Below are positions 1 to 7,968 of a DNA stretch of 64,000 nt, piece by piece. The stretch's first letter is position 1, and each line of letters opens with the position of its first letter. A program made the translations under genes and the position numbers. The stretch comes from Paracoccaceae bacterium (GTDB taxonomy: Bacteria > Pseudomonadota > Alphaproteobacteria > Rhodobacterales > Rhodobacteraceae), in assembly GCA_014872815.1 (NCBI GenBank), contig WKFK01000012.1:248001-312000 (forward strand). Reading direction: 5' to 3'. The notes beneath the pieces were generated by a model that saw only the letters and a program-made list of their open reading frames with translations, made no database searches and was not told where the DNA came from.

Positions 1-1259
1 CCGCTCCCAAGCCCCGTCTCTTCTCATGGATTACGCTAAGCCGGAAACTGATCGTCACGATTGTGGTGACAGCGGTATTCGCAAATCTTAGCTACCTCAT
101 GACCGAAGGCGACCGCCGATCACTCGCCTCCCTCAATCTCTACAACGAAGACATCGTCGCCCGCCCCACCAACTGGGTCCCGTATGACATCGCCCGCCAA
201 GATTTTCTCTTCACATGGTGCGCAACCCACGCCCCTGACTGTCAAAGAAACCCAGAGCCAAAAGCCTTCCGCGCAGCATGGCACCAACGTTTCTCCGCAC
301 AACTTAGCACTCTTAAACGACCCGCATGGAGCAACCACAAACAAGCACGACCTGACTTCCGCAGTGCTGTTTTGCGGGACGCATTCCTACCCGCCATCAA
401 CCTCGCAAGGGCGCAGCTGCAATGGGCGGATTTCAGCGGGGCACAAATGCATCGTGCGTACCTTCTCGGGGCACAAATGACCTTCGCGCGCCTGTCTGAC
501 GCTCAAATGCAAGGCGCCGACCTCACCCGCGCAACCCTGCACAGCGCAAAACTTGTAGAAACTCAGCTTCAGGATGCCTCCCTTGAAAAGGCAGACCTAA
601 GCCGGGCATTCCTGTTTGGCGTGTTTCTGCAACGAGCGAACTTCAAAGCGGCCAAACTGAACAACACAGACCTCCACAAATCACACTTGATGGAAGCAGA
701 TTTCAGCGAAGCAGAACTGCATTTAGCGCAACTGAATCAATCTGACCTCACTTTCGCGAACTTTACCAACGCAGATCTTTTGGGTGCCGAACTTATTGAG
801 TTGGATCTGACAGGTACGGATTTCAGTCAGGCACAACTGAGTTGGAGCCAGCTCATTGGATCGCGGGACACCCCCACCTCCTTGGAGCGAACCGACCTTA
901 GGTCAAGCACCAACCAATGGGGGGCATTGCGGTTTGTTGATTTCCCGCAAGCCATGATTGATGAAAACACCGATTGGCGAACCGCGTTCTTTGACAGTTC
1001 CGTTGTGGTGCCTGATCACATGAAAGATCGCGTTGGCCATCCTTGTCTGTGGTCACAGATTACCCCTGATCCAGCCCCCCTCTCCGACGAAGCGTTTTAT
1101 GGACAATGGCGCGGATGGCTGTCACTTGATCCAGAATGGGAAGAGAAACTTTGGATTCGGCTTGTCCCTTCAAAATACAACGACATCCCCGCAATCCCGC
1201 CACCTGCCGACTGTAAATGGAGTGCCGATCCCCTACCGGACGCTGCCCTCGGCAACTAA
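1..1259 (+). CDS. Pentapeptide-repeat protein (5' end outside window)
   Basis: The frame is open from the left edge, so the true start lies upstream; the apparent GTG at 63 is internal. The visible N-terminus reads as one hydrophobic, probably membrane-spanning segment (around LIVTIVVTAVFANLSYLM). About 100 residues later comes a long run of five-residue units of the A(D/N/Q)Lxx type (for example GADLT, KADLS, ANFTN, ADLLG), which should fold as a right-handed quadrilateral beta helix. The C-terminal ~110 residues are not repetitive. Many units have Q instead of D/N at the second position (GAQMH, DAQMQ, RAQLQ). Pentapeptide-repeat proteins have no single function; membrane-anchored ones are often of unknown role. 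The family is clear, the function is not. Confidence 0.85.
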   Translation, partial: APKPRLFSWITLSRKLIVTIVVTAVFANLSYLMTEGDRRSLASLNLYNEDIVARPTNWVPYDIARQDFLFTWCATHAPDCQRNPEPKAFRAAWHQRFSAQLSTLKRPAWSNHKQARPDFRSAVLRDAFLPAINLARAQLQWADFSGAQMHRAYLLGAQMTFARLSDAQMQGADLTRATLHSAKLVETQLQDASLEKADLSRAFLFGVFLQRANFKAAKLNNTDLHKSHLMEADFSEAELHLAQLNQSDLTFANFTNADLLGAELIELDLTGTDFSQAQLSWSQLIGSRDTPTSLERTDLRSSTNQWGALRFVDFPQAMIDENTDWRTAFFDSSVVVPDHMKDRVGHPCLWSQITPDPAPLSDEAFYGQWRGWLSLDPEWEEKLWIRLVPSKYNDIPAIPPPADCKWSADPLPDAALGN

Positions 1260-1274
1260 AAACGCACCTGCGCA

Positions 1275-1307
1275 ATACTGACGCGATACCGACGTTATAC
1301 CGATGCG
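1275..1307 (+). repeat. 11-bp tandem repeat, site A (3 units)
   Basis: Three head-to-tail 11-mers, ATACTGACGCG, ATACCGACGTT and ATACCGATGCG, lie in the 129-bp gap between the pentapeptide gene and sufT. The same 11-bp unit recurs at 27725-27746 and 38205-38248. Confidence 0.75.
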
Positions 1308-1388
1308 CCAATTTCGCTCACCTCCCCCTCTGGACGCCGCTTGCAAGTTTTCCTATATGAAAAACTCAGGAATTTTGCAGGACACAGC

Positions 1389-1763
1389 ATGACACAGGCT
1401 CCCGATCCCAGTACCGATCCCGTCGAAGGCACCCCGCTGATCACGCCATCAAGCGTTGATCACCCGCTGCATGAGCAGATCGTCGAAGCCTGCCGCAGCG
1501 TATATGACCCGGAAATCCCGGTGAATATCTATGACCTCGGTCTGATCTATACGATTCTGGTCAATGACGAGAATGACGTAAATGTGGTCATGACCCTGAC
1601 CGCGCCGGGTTGCCCTGTGGCCGGTGAAATGCCAGGCTGGGTGCAAGAGGCCGTGGCCGGTGTTGGCGGCGTGCGCACTGTTGAGGTGGCGCTTGTCTGG
1701 CAGCCACCCTGGGGCATGGAAATGATGAGCGATGAAGCCCGCCTTGAGCTGGGCTTTATGTAA
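1389..1763 (+). CDS. sufT: SufT-type Fe-S cluster assembly protein (MIP18/DUF59)
   Basis: 124 residues. MIP18/DUF59-family proteins assist iron-sulfur cluster maturation or transfer in the cytoplasm. The family core is clear: PEIPVNIYDLGLIY, then MTLTAPGCPVAGEMP, whose cysteine is the usual functional residue, and a C-terminal VWQPPW. I chose the ATG at 1389, with GCAGG just upstream, over the TTG at 1341, because the extra 16 residues lack family character. The IscA/SufA-type gene follows after 28 bp, so the two are probably co-transcribed. PaaD, a phenylacetate-pathway paralogue, is an alternative, but no paa genes are present and the IscA neighbour favours SufT. Confidence 0.88.
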   Translation: MTQAPDPSTDPVEGTPLITPSSVDHPLHEQIVEACRSVYDPEIPVNIYDLGLIYTILVNDENDVNVVMTLTAPGCPVAGEMPGWVQEAVAGVGGVRTVEVALVWQPPWGMEMMSDEARLELGFM

Positions 1764-1791
1764 CTTCTCAAACGGTTAGAAAGGAAAGTCG

Positions 1792-2190
1792 ATGTTTGGC
1801 ATTCCCGGAAAACAAGCTGTGACTATGACGCCAGCGGCGATCAAACAGATCGCCAAGCTCATGGACAAAGAAGGCCACGCCGGTCTGCGGATTGGTGTGA
1901 AAAAGGGCGGCTGCGCGGGCATGGAGTACACCATGGACTACGTGACCGACCGCGATCCGCATGACGAGGTTGTCGAAAAAGACGGCGCCGTGGTGATGAT
2001 TGCTCCCATGGCCCAGATGTTCCTCTTCGGAACGGAAATTGACTACGAAGTCTCGCTTCTGGAAAGCGGCTTCAAATTCAACAACCCCAATGTGTCCGAC
2101 GCCTGCGGCTGTGGCGAATCCATCAAATTCAAGGACATGGATGAGCTTGCGGACCAAGTTGCTGCAAACGGCGCACCAAAACTGACCTAA
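1792..2190 (+). CDS. sufA: IscA/SufA/HesB-type iron-sulfur carrier
   Basis: 132 residues. A-type carrier that accepts a [Fe-S] cluster or iron from the scaffold and passes it to apo-proteins. The three ligand cysteines are present: C41 in GGCAGMEY and C105/C107 in ACGCGES, with the FKFNNPN signature before them. A GAAAGGAAAG Shine-Dalgarno lies before the ATG at 1792. The ~20-residue extension after CGCGES is longer than in E. coli IscA. It follows sufT by 28 bp, which supports a shared role. The exact symbol (sufA, iscA or erpA) cannot be settled from sequence alone. Confidence 0.9.
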   Translation: MFGIPGKQAVTMTPAAIKQIAKLMDKEGHAGLRIGVKKGGCAGMEYTMDYVTDRDPHDEVVEKDGAVVMIAPMAQMFLFGTEIDYEVSLLESGFKFNNPNVSDACGCGESIKFKDMDELADQVAANGAPKLT

Positions 2191-2259
2191 CGGCCTTGAC
2201 CTAGGCCGCCCGCCCCCGCATGACTTGCCCAACATGTGATCAAACAAAAGGGGCACGTC

Positions 2260-3003
2260 ATGCGACGCAAGCTGGCAGCAGGCAATTGGAAAATGAATGG
2301 CACAGCGGCCGCTTTGGCGGAACTTGAGACGCTCGCGGCCCTGTCCACTTCAGACAAAACCGACATCCTGATCTGCCCCCCCGCCACGCTGATTTCTCGC
2401 GCCAAAGACGTCGCTGGACCTGTCGCGATCGGCGGACAGGACTGTCACGCCAATGCCAGCGGCGCTCATACCGGGGATATCGCAGCCGACATGCTCAAGG
2501 ACGCTGGCGCTTCCCACGTTATCCTCGGCCATTCTGAGCGCCGCGAAGACCATGACGAACGCGACGAAGACGTGCGCAACAAAGCCAAAGCGGCTTGGGA
2601 AGCCGGCCTTGTGACAGTGATTTGCGTTGGCGAAAGCTTGTCAGAACGCGAAGCCGACAACACGCTGGACATCATCGGCGGGCAGTTGGCTGGGTCGATC
2701 CCCGACGGCGCGACCGGCGAAAACCTCGTGGTGGCCTATGAGCCGATCTGGGCCATTGGCACCGGCAAAGTCCCAACCATGAGCCAGATCGGCGAGGTAC
2801 ACGACTTCATGCGTATGCGTCTGGAACGCCGCTTTGGTGAAGGTGTCGGCCGCACCGTGCCCCTGCTCTACGGCGGATCCGTGAAACCCACCAACGCCGA
2901 GGAAATCTTCGCAGTCTCCAACGTGGACGGCGCACTTGTCGGCGGCGCCAGCCTCAAGGCAAGCGATTTCAGCGCCATCATCACCGCGCTCGACGCTGCG
3001 TAA
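2260..3003 (+). CDS. tpiA: Triosephosphate isomerase
   Basis: 247 residues, the normal length. Interconverts dihydroxyacetone phosphate and glyceraldehyde 3-phosphate in glycolysis/gluconeogenesis in the cytosol. Catalytic residues are all visible: N9 and K11 in GNWKMNG, H91 in ILGHSERR and E161 in [12 protein letters not shown], plus the phosphate-binding LYGGSV near the C-terminus. The ATG at 2260 gives the canonical [13 protein letters not shown] start; the upstream in-frame GTG at 2236 would add eight untypical residues. It follows the A-type carrier by 69 bp and is followed by G/C-rich hairpins. Confidence 0.97.
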   Translation: MRRKLAAGNWKMNGTAAALAELETLAALSTSDKTDILICPPATLISRAKDVAGPVAIGGQDCHANASGAHTGDIAADMLKDAGASHVILGHSERREDHDERDEDVRNKAKAAWEAGLVTVICVGESLSEREADNTLDIIGGQLAGSIPDGATGENLVVAYEPIWAIGTGKVPTMSQIGEVHDFMRMRLERRFGEGVGRTVPLLYGGSVKPTNAEEIFAVSNVDGALVGGASLKASDFSAIITALDAA

Positions 3004-3005
3004 TC

Positions 3006-3052
3006 AGCCCGCGTTTGCGCGGGCCGGGTCAAGGCGCGCGCGCAGCGGCATG
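3006..3052 (+). terminator. Possible tpiA 3' hairpins
   Basis: Directly after the tpiA stop there is CCCGCG-TTTG-CGCGGG, then a longer inverted repeat GTCAAGGC...GCCTTGAC. Neither has a T-run, so they may stabilise the 3' end or act with Rho rather than form a classic intrinsic terminator. Confidence 0.4.
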
Positions 3053-3150
3053 GCCTTGACGCGGGCCGCTCAAACCACTCACTGGACAAGGCGCGTTCAG
3101 GGCGCAGCAGCCCCTGAACCGCTTCTCAGCAAAATCTCTCACCGACACCC

Positions 3151-3183
3151 GCAAAAAGAAACGACGCCCCCTTAGGAGCGTCG
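3151..3183 (-). terminator. Rho-independent terminator of dctPQM
   Basis: Read on the minus strand, GACGCTCC-TAAG-GGGGCGTC is followed by GTTTCTTTTTG. It lies about 55 bp past the dctM stop and ends the minus-strand operon facing tpiA. Confidence 0.75.
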
Positions 3184-3238
3184 CCTCTCATCTCATCTGA
3201 ATAAGAGCGCGCGGTAACGCACCACTTACTCACCGGAC

Positions 3239-4618
3239 CTACTTGGTGATGATTTCCGGCCCCATGAAGGTGTTCGGCAAGAATGTCGAAATCCATGGAA
3301 TATAGGTCACCATAATCAAGAAGACGAAGAGCACTGCGAGGAACGGCAGCGCCGCCCGCACCACAGACATCATCGGCATCCCGGCCACGCCCGAAGTCAC
3401 AAACAGGTTGAGACCCACTGGCGGCGTGATCATCCCGATCTCCATGTTCACCACCATGATGATACCCAAGTGGATCGGATCAATGCCCAGTTCGATGGCA
3501 ATCGGGAACACCAGCGGCGCCACAATCACCAGGAGACCCGATGGCTCCATGAACTGACCGCCGATCAGCAGGATCACGTTCACCACAATCAGGAACATCA
3601 CCGGCCCAAAGCCCGCGTCCAGCATCGCCCCTGCGATCTGCTGCGGCACTTGCTGCTCGGTCAGAACATGTTTCAGGATCAAAGCGTTGGCGATCACGAA
3701 GAGCAACGTGATGGTCAGCTTGCCCGCTTCAAACAGTGTGTGTTTGGTGTCGCCATGCACAAAGGCCGTCAACAGCGCATAAGGCTTTTTGAACAAGGAG
3801 ACCTTCTGGCCGCCGTTATTTTCAGCCGCCAATGGCCCCATGTCCTTGTAGACAAAACAGGCAATCAGGAAGGCATAGACCGCCGCAACTGCCGCCGCCT
3901 CGGTTGGTGTGAACACACCGCCGTAAATACCACCCAGAATGATCACGATCAGGAACAGGCCAAACGCGGCGTCCCGCCCGGAAGCAAGAATCTCCCCCCA
4001 GCCCAGCCAGTCGCCTTTTGGCAGGTTCTTGACCTTCGCCATGACGTAGATGGTAATCATCAGCATCAGACCCGCCATCAGACCCGGAATAACCCCGGCA
4101 AGGAACATCCGGCCCACGGAGACTTCCACAGCCGCCGCATAAACCACCATCACGATGGACGGCGGGATCAGGATGCCCAATGTACCCGCGTTACAGATCA
4201 CACCGGCGGCAAACTCCTTGGAGTAGCCCACCTGACGCATCCCCGCGATCACGATGGAGCCGATGGCCACAACCGTCGCAGGAGATGATCCAGACAGCGC
4301 CGCAAACATCATACAAGCAAACACACCCGCAATCGCCAAACCGCCGGGCAAGTGCCCCACACAAGCGATGGAGAAGCGGATGATCCGCCGCGCCACACCA
4401 CCGGTGGTCATGAAGGACGACGCCAAGATGAAGAACGGGATCGCCAACAGGGTGAAGTGGCCTTCAAAGGCTTCAAACAGCGTGCCGGCAACAGAGGCCA
4501 AGGTGGCATCCGAGAAGAAAAGCAGGAACAGGATCGAGCTGAGGCCAAGGGACACCGCGATCGGCACACCGATCAGCAAGAGGCCAATGACCATGGAGAA
4601 TAGTAGAACAACTTCCAT
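3239..4618 (-). CDS. dctM: TRAP transporter large permease DctM
   Basis: 459 residues. Large membrane subunit of a tripartite ATP-independent periplasmic transporter, which carries the ion-coupled translocation path. It is hydrophobic throughout, with family motifs such as FMTTGGVARRI, ALSGSSPATVVAIG, GTLGILIPPS, PTEAAAVAAVYA and TPPVGLNLFV. It is longer than the usual ~425 residues because of a polar insertion near residues 245-285 (around GGQKVSLFKKPYALL). The ATG at 4618 shares one base with the dctQ stop (TGATG), so the two are translationally coupled. The substrate is probably a C4-dicarboxylate or related organic acid, inferred from the neighbours. Confidence 0.95.
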   Translation of the reverse strand: MEVVLLFSMVIGLLLIGVPIAVSLGLSSILFLLFFSDATLASVAGTLFEAFEGHFTLLAIPFFILASSFMTTGGVARRIIRFSIACVGHLPGGLAIAGVFACMMFAALSGSSPATVVAIGSIVIAGMRQVGYSKEFAAGVICNAGTLGILIPPSIVMVVYAAAVEVSVGRMFLAGVIPGLMAGLMLMITIYVMAKVKNLPKGDWLGWGEILASGRDAAFGLFLIVIILGGIYGGVFTPTEAAAVAAVYAFLIACFVYKDMGPLAAENNGGQKVSLFKKPYALLTAFVHGDTKHTLFEAGKLTITLLFVIANALILKHVLTEQQVPQQIAGAMLDAGFGPVMFLIVVNVILLIGGQFMEPSGLLVIVAPLVFPIAIELGIDPIHLGIIMVVNMEIGMITPPVGLNLFVTSGVAGMPMMSVVRAALPFLAVLFVFLIMVTYIPWISTFLPNTFMGPEIITK

Positions 4619-5283
4619 CAGTCGTGCTCCCCTTGAAGTGCACGCACTTCTTCAATTTCGTCTTCCACCTCGTGGCTCGCCACCAGGCGGTCAGTCTGAC
4701 CACGGAAAATCTGCATGGTCGCCTGAAAAAAGCGGTAGGTCAGCAGCAGCATGCCAATTGGCAGCACGATATACGGCACCACTTTGGGAAGCTTTTCGTA
4801 CTCGTCGCCGTAGTTGATCAGGTCCTCGAGGAACTGAAACACACCAATCATCGGCACGTCCTGTACCTCATAGAAGGACTGGCTGCGGAACTTCTCGGCA
4901 AAGCCGGTTGGGAACCAGCGGCCGGAGGTTGGCGGCAGGTCGGCAAAAACCGCCCAGTAGTCATAGGCGCCTTTCAGCATCAGCACCGCATAGGCCAGAC
5001 AGGCGGCCGCCGCGATCAGGCCGATGATGCGCGCCACAGCCGGGCTAACCATATTGATGATCACATCTACGCCCAGGTGCGCATGTTTTTTGACCGCATA
5101 AGAGGCGCCCAGAAGCACCAGCCAGGCAAACAGGAAGACCGTCGCTTCCAAGGCCCATAGAATGTTGGAGTTAAAACCGAACCGGGCAATCACATTGGCA
5201 AAGGTAATCAATGTCATCATGCCCAGAAAAAACGCGATCAGCGTTTCTTCAATCCGGTCCACAAAGGTATGCTTGGTTTGCAT
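4618..5283 (-). CDS. dctQ: TRAP transporter small permease DctQ
   Basis: 221 residues from the ATG at 5283; a TTG at 5316 could add 11 residues but reads as leader. Small four-helix membrane subunit of the TRAP transporter. It shows FLGMMTLITFANVIARF, LEATVFLFAWLVLLGASYAV and HLGVDVIINMVSP, the typical DctQ pattern. An insertion between helices 3 and 4 (roughly residues 110-160, including FADLPPTSGRWFPTGF) makes it longer than the ~160-residue standard; together with the DctM insertion this suggests one TRAP subfamily with extended loops. Middle gene of dctP-dctQ-dctM. Confidence 0.93.
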   Translation of the reverse strand: MQTKHTFVDRIEETLIAFFLGMMTLITFANVIARFGFNSNILWALEATVFLFAWLVLLGASYAVKKHAHLGVDVIINMVSPAVARIIGLIAAAACLAYAVLMLKGAYDYWAVFADLPPTSGRWFPTGFAEKFRSQSFYEVQDVPMIGVFQFLEDLINYGDEYEKLPKVVPYIVLPIGMLLLTYRFFQATMQIFRGQTDRLVASHEVEDEIEEVRALQGEHD

Positions 5284-5372
5284 TGTCCCGCGTCCCGTGA
5301 GTGTTTTTGTTGGCAAAACGGGCGGGCCATTTGCGGCCCGCCCGCTCTGTGATTTGAAGTTAAGTCAATGAC

Positions 5373-6377
5373 TTACATGGAGGCGTTGATCGCCTGTGCC
5401 GCATCGATGTTGTCTTGACCAACATCGTCGGAGAACTTGTCCCAAACCGGCTTCATGGTGTCGACCCACTCCTGACGCTGCTCTGCAGACAGGGTGCGAA
5501 TTGTGCCACCTGCGTCGATGATCGACTGTTTCGCCGCCTGGTTCACCGCGTAGGATTCTGCGTTCCGGGTCTCGGTCACTTCGGCAAAAATGGTCAGGAA
5601 CTGCTCACGCACATCCGCTGGCAGGCTGTCGAGCCAGTCCACAGAGGCCACAACCAGATAGTCGAGAATACCGTGGTTGGTTTCGGTAACACCGTCCTGC
5701 ACTTCGAAGAACTTCTTGCCGTAGATGTTGGACCAGGTGTTTTCCTGACCGTCCACAACGCCCTGCTGCAGAGCGCCGTAGACTTCGGAAAAGGCCATCT
5801 TCTGTGGGGAGCCACCCATGGCTTCCATCTGTGCAACCAGAACGTCAGAAGACTGCACGCGGAACTTCAGGCCGTTTGCATCAGAAGGCACGTTCAGCGG
5901 CACGTTTGCAGACATTTGTTTCATGCCGTTGTGCCAGTAGCCCAGACCCTGCAGACCCCGGCGCTGCATGCTGTCCAGCATCGCCTGACCGTTTTCAGAC
6001 GCTTGGAATGCGTCCACGGCTGCCACGTCTTTGAACATGAATGGCAGGTCAAACAGGCGGAACTGCTTGGTGAACTTTTCAAACTTGGACAGCGAAGGCG
6101 CGGCCAGTTGAACGTCGCCCTGCAGCATAGCTTCCAGAACTTTGTTGTCGTTATAGAGCGTGGAGTTCGGGAAAACCTCCATGCACATCTTGCCGTTCAT
6201 CTCTTCGTTCACGCGCTTTTCCAGCAGCGACGCCGCAATCCCTTTTGGGTGCTTGTCGGTGTTGGTCACGTGGCTGAACTTCACAACGATCTCGCCGTCG
6301 TCACAAGCGGCGGACGCAAAGCTCGCACCGGTCACGGTCAGCGCCAGCGCGGTGGCGGCAGTTGTCAGAAATTTCAT
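5373..6377 (-). CDS. dctP: TRAP transporter periplasmic binding protein DctP
   Basis: 334 residues. Periplasmic substrate-capture subunit of the TRAP system. Start at 6377, with GGGAGGAAAC just upstream; the longer frame to 6416 adds 13 residues that spoil the signal peptide. Residues 1-22 (KFLTTAATALALTVTGASFA) form a Sec signal peptide. The mature part has the DctP pattern: VVKFSHVT..TDKHPKG, LDFPFMF-like RLFDLPFMFKD, LKFRVQSSDVLVAQMEAMGG and GVVDGQENTWSNI. The arginine in LKFRVQ is the family's carboxylate-binding residue. The 89-bp gap to dctQ is consistent with differential expression inside an operon. Confidence 0.95.
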   Translation of the reverse strand: MKFLTTAATALALTVTGASFASAACDDGEIVVKFSHVTNTDKHPKGIAASLLEKRVNEEMNGKMCMEVFPNSTLYNDNKVLEAMLQGDVQLAAPSLSKFEKFTKQFRLFDLPFMFKDVAAVDAFQASENGQAMLDSMQRRGLQGLGYWHNGMKQMSANVPLNVPSDANGLKFRVQSSDVLVAQMEAMGGSPQKMAFSEVYGALQQGVVDGQENTWSNIYGKKFFEVQDGVTETNHGILDYLVVASVDWLDSLPADVREQFLTIFAEVTETRNAESYAVNQAAKQSIIDAGGTIRTLSAEQRQEWVDTMKPVWDKFSDDVGQDNIDAAQAINASM

Positions 6378-6569
6378 ATCGGTTTCCTCCCAGAATTTGT
6401 CCGATGTCCTCCTCACGCCCCTAAAGCGTGCGATGACAAAACTGTGACTGTCGGCGAAAGCCCGCTCAACAGTTTCTTTACCTTTGCGCTTATCACTCGG
6501 TTATTTTGTTTCTTTGCATATGGTTATACCGGAAGCTTGGTAGACTGACCGGCGCGGGAAACCACCACC

Positions 6570-6587
6570 CGTGCGATTTCCCGCACA
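6570..6587. promoter_or_regulatory. DctD-like upstream activator site 1
   Basis: CGTGCGATTTCCCGCACA is an imperfect dyad about 195 bp upstream of the dctP start. It resembles the TGTGCGGAAATCCGCACA-type sites bound by rhizobial DctD; I recall that consensus and have not checked it. Its centre is 32 bp from the second site. Confidence 0.55.
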
Positions 6588-6601
6588 GCGCTCTTGGGAC
6601 T

Positions 6602-6619
6602 TGTGCGAAAAACCGCACA
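6602..6619. promoter_or_regulatory. DctD-like upstream activator site 2
   Basis: TGTGCGAAAAACCGCACA has perfect TGTGCG/CGCACA arms; the dyad extends one base each side (TTGTGCG/CGCACAA). With the site at 6570-6587 it forms a tandem pair about three helical turns apart. Confidence 0.6.
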
Positions 6620-6652
6620 ACGACTCTGCGGGGCAGATGCGCGGCACACAGG

Positions 6653-6712
6653 GGGCTCAAGGCGATGCCTTGAGCCTCAGGGGCGCTGCCCCAGGCGCAT
6701 TTTCAATGCGCC
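6653..6712. repeat. Cluster of three perfect hairpins (REP-like)
   Basis: Three adjacent inverted repeats: GGCTCAAGGC-GAT-GCCTTGAGCC, GGGGC-GCT-GCCCC and GGCGCATT-TTC-AATGCGCC. They occupy much of the non-coding gap between dctP and the desaturase gene (6378-6810). None has a T-run. The look is that of a REP/BIME-type intergenic element rather than a terminator. Confidence 0.6.
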
Positions 6713-6810
6713 TTCCCCGGGATATGTGGAGTTAGAAGAAGCCCGGGCATTGACCCCACCTTTGGGCCGCGTCAGGGTAAGGCATCGATTTTTGTGAGCC
6801 TATTTTTGTG

Positions 6811-7908
6811 ATGACCACCCAAGCCCAGCCCACGCGCCCAAAAGGCATTTCGCCCCAGTCCCGCCGCCACAACGAGATGCGCAAGGAGGCGCTTGCGGCA
6901 CATCCGGAGCTGGCGGCGCTGTCCGGCACACAACCGCTCACGGCCTTGACCTTGCCGGTGTTGCTGGCCGTACATTGGAGCATCGCCTGGCTTGTCTCTA
7001 GTCAACCCATCTGGGTGATCGGACTCACCGCCTTTCTGATCGGGCAGTTGGTGTATCACTCTGCTGCCAGTCTCATTCACGAAACCTGCCACAAGCTGGT
7101 GTTCCGCGACCCTGCCCCCAAGCTGGCCTTTGACCTCGGGCTGGAGTTTATCCTGACCTCCTACGGCAAACAGCTCATCTATCAACACCAACACGCCACC
7201 AGCCACCATCCTTTTGTGGGCGATTATGACAACGACTATGAGCACGAAGACCTCTGCGCCCTGCAAGCCCGCTTTGCCATTGGCCGCACCCATCCCGTGC
7301 TGCAAAAACTGCTCACCGCCCTGACGCTATTCCTGCACGCCCTGCCACTTGGCTCCCTCTTCATCGCTGACAAAATTCTGCCACCGCTCTACGCCAAAGC
7401 CTCCGGCCGCCCGGTGCGCGACCCGCAACCGCGCTTCACCGGCACCTCGGCCACATCCGCCGAAATGCGCCCCTACATCTTGGTCTCCGCGCTCTCCAAC
7501 CTTCTCTTGCTAGTCTTGCTGGGTCCGTGGGCCCTGCTCTACCACCTCTGGTCGCTTTCCTTCTTTCTCGGCAAATTGGGCATCTCCAACCTCGGCCAAT
7601 CGCTCACTGAACATCCCGGCGACGACGACGTGAACCCGACGCGCTCGACCTACGGCCCGATCAACTGGCTGCTGTTCAACACCGGCTATCACAACGAGCA
7701 CCACTCTTTCCCCAACGTGCCTTGGACCCGCCTGCCGACCCTGCACCGCACTGCACCGGAAGTGTTTCACGCCGAGGCAGAGCGCAGCTATCTTGGCGCT
7801 TGGTGGGACCACGTGCGACAGGATTTCACCGCCTCGCGCAAACTCAAACTGCACGACACAGACCACCTCTCCCGCTGCCAAGGCGATAAGGCCACCCCAG
7901 CCGAGTGA
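6811..7908 (+). CDS. Sphingolipid delta-4 desaturase-like membrane desaturase
   Basis: 365 residues from the ATG at 6811 (a GTG is directly in front). Membrane di-iron desaturase that would introduce a double bond in a lipid acyl or sphingoid chain. Histidine boxes: H90-ETCH94, H128-ATSHH133 and YHNEHHSFPN at 293-302, with an extra H268 in LTEHPG. The N-terminal RRHNEMRKEALAAHPELAAL matches the small N-terminal motif that characterises the eukaryotic DES1 delta-4 sphingolipid desaturase family, and the third box is also DES1-like. Hydrophobic segments lie near 48-64, 68-85, 166-188 and 221-257. No sphingolipid synthesis gene is visible here, so the substrate is unknown. Confidence 0.8.
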   Translation: MTTQAQPTRPKGISPQSRRHNEMRKEALAAHPELAALSGTQPLTALTLPVLLAVHWSIAWLVSSQPIWVIGLTAFLIGQLVYHSAASLIHETCHKLVFRDPAPKLAFDLGLEFILTSYGKQLIYQHQHATSHHPFVGDYDNDYEHEDLCALQARFAIGRTHPVLQKLLTALTLFLHALPLGSLFIADKILPPLYAKASGRPVRDPQPRFTGTSATSAEMRPYILVSALSNLLLLVLLGPWALLYHLWSLSFFLGKLGISNLGQSLTEHPGDDDVNPTRSTYGPINWLLFNTGYHNEHHSFPNVPWTRLPTLHRTAPEVFHAEAERSYLGAWWDHVRQDFTASRKLKLHDTDHLSRCQGDKATPAE

Positions 7909-7968
7909 TTTGCCTCTCCCCGCCGGCAAAGCTATATTGCGCTGCAGAAACTTACGCGAGCAGACCTC

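Noticed and set aside
63-80. GTG at 63 as the start of the pentapeptide-repeat protein
   Set aside because: The frame stays open to the window edge and the hydrophobic segment begins before 63, so the start is outside.
6516-6530. Sigma-54 promoter for dctP
   Set aside because: GG and GC elements are 11 rather than 10 bases apart and flanking bases match poorly.
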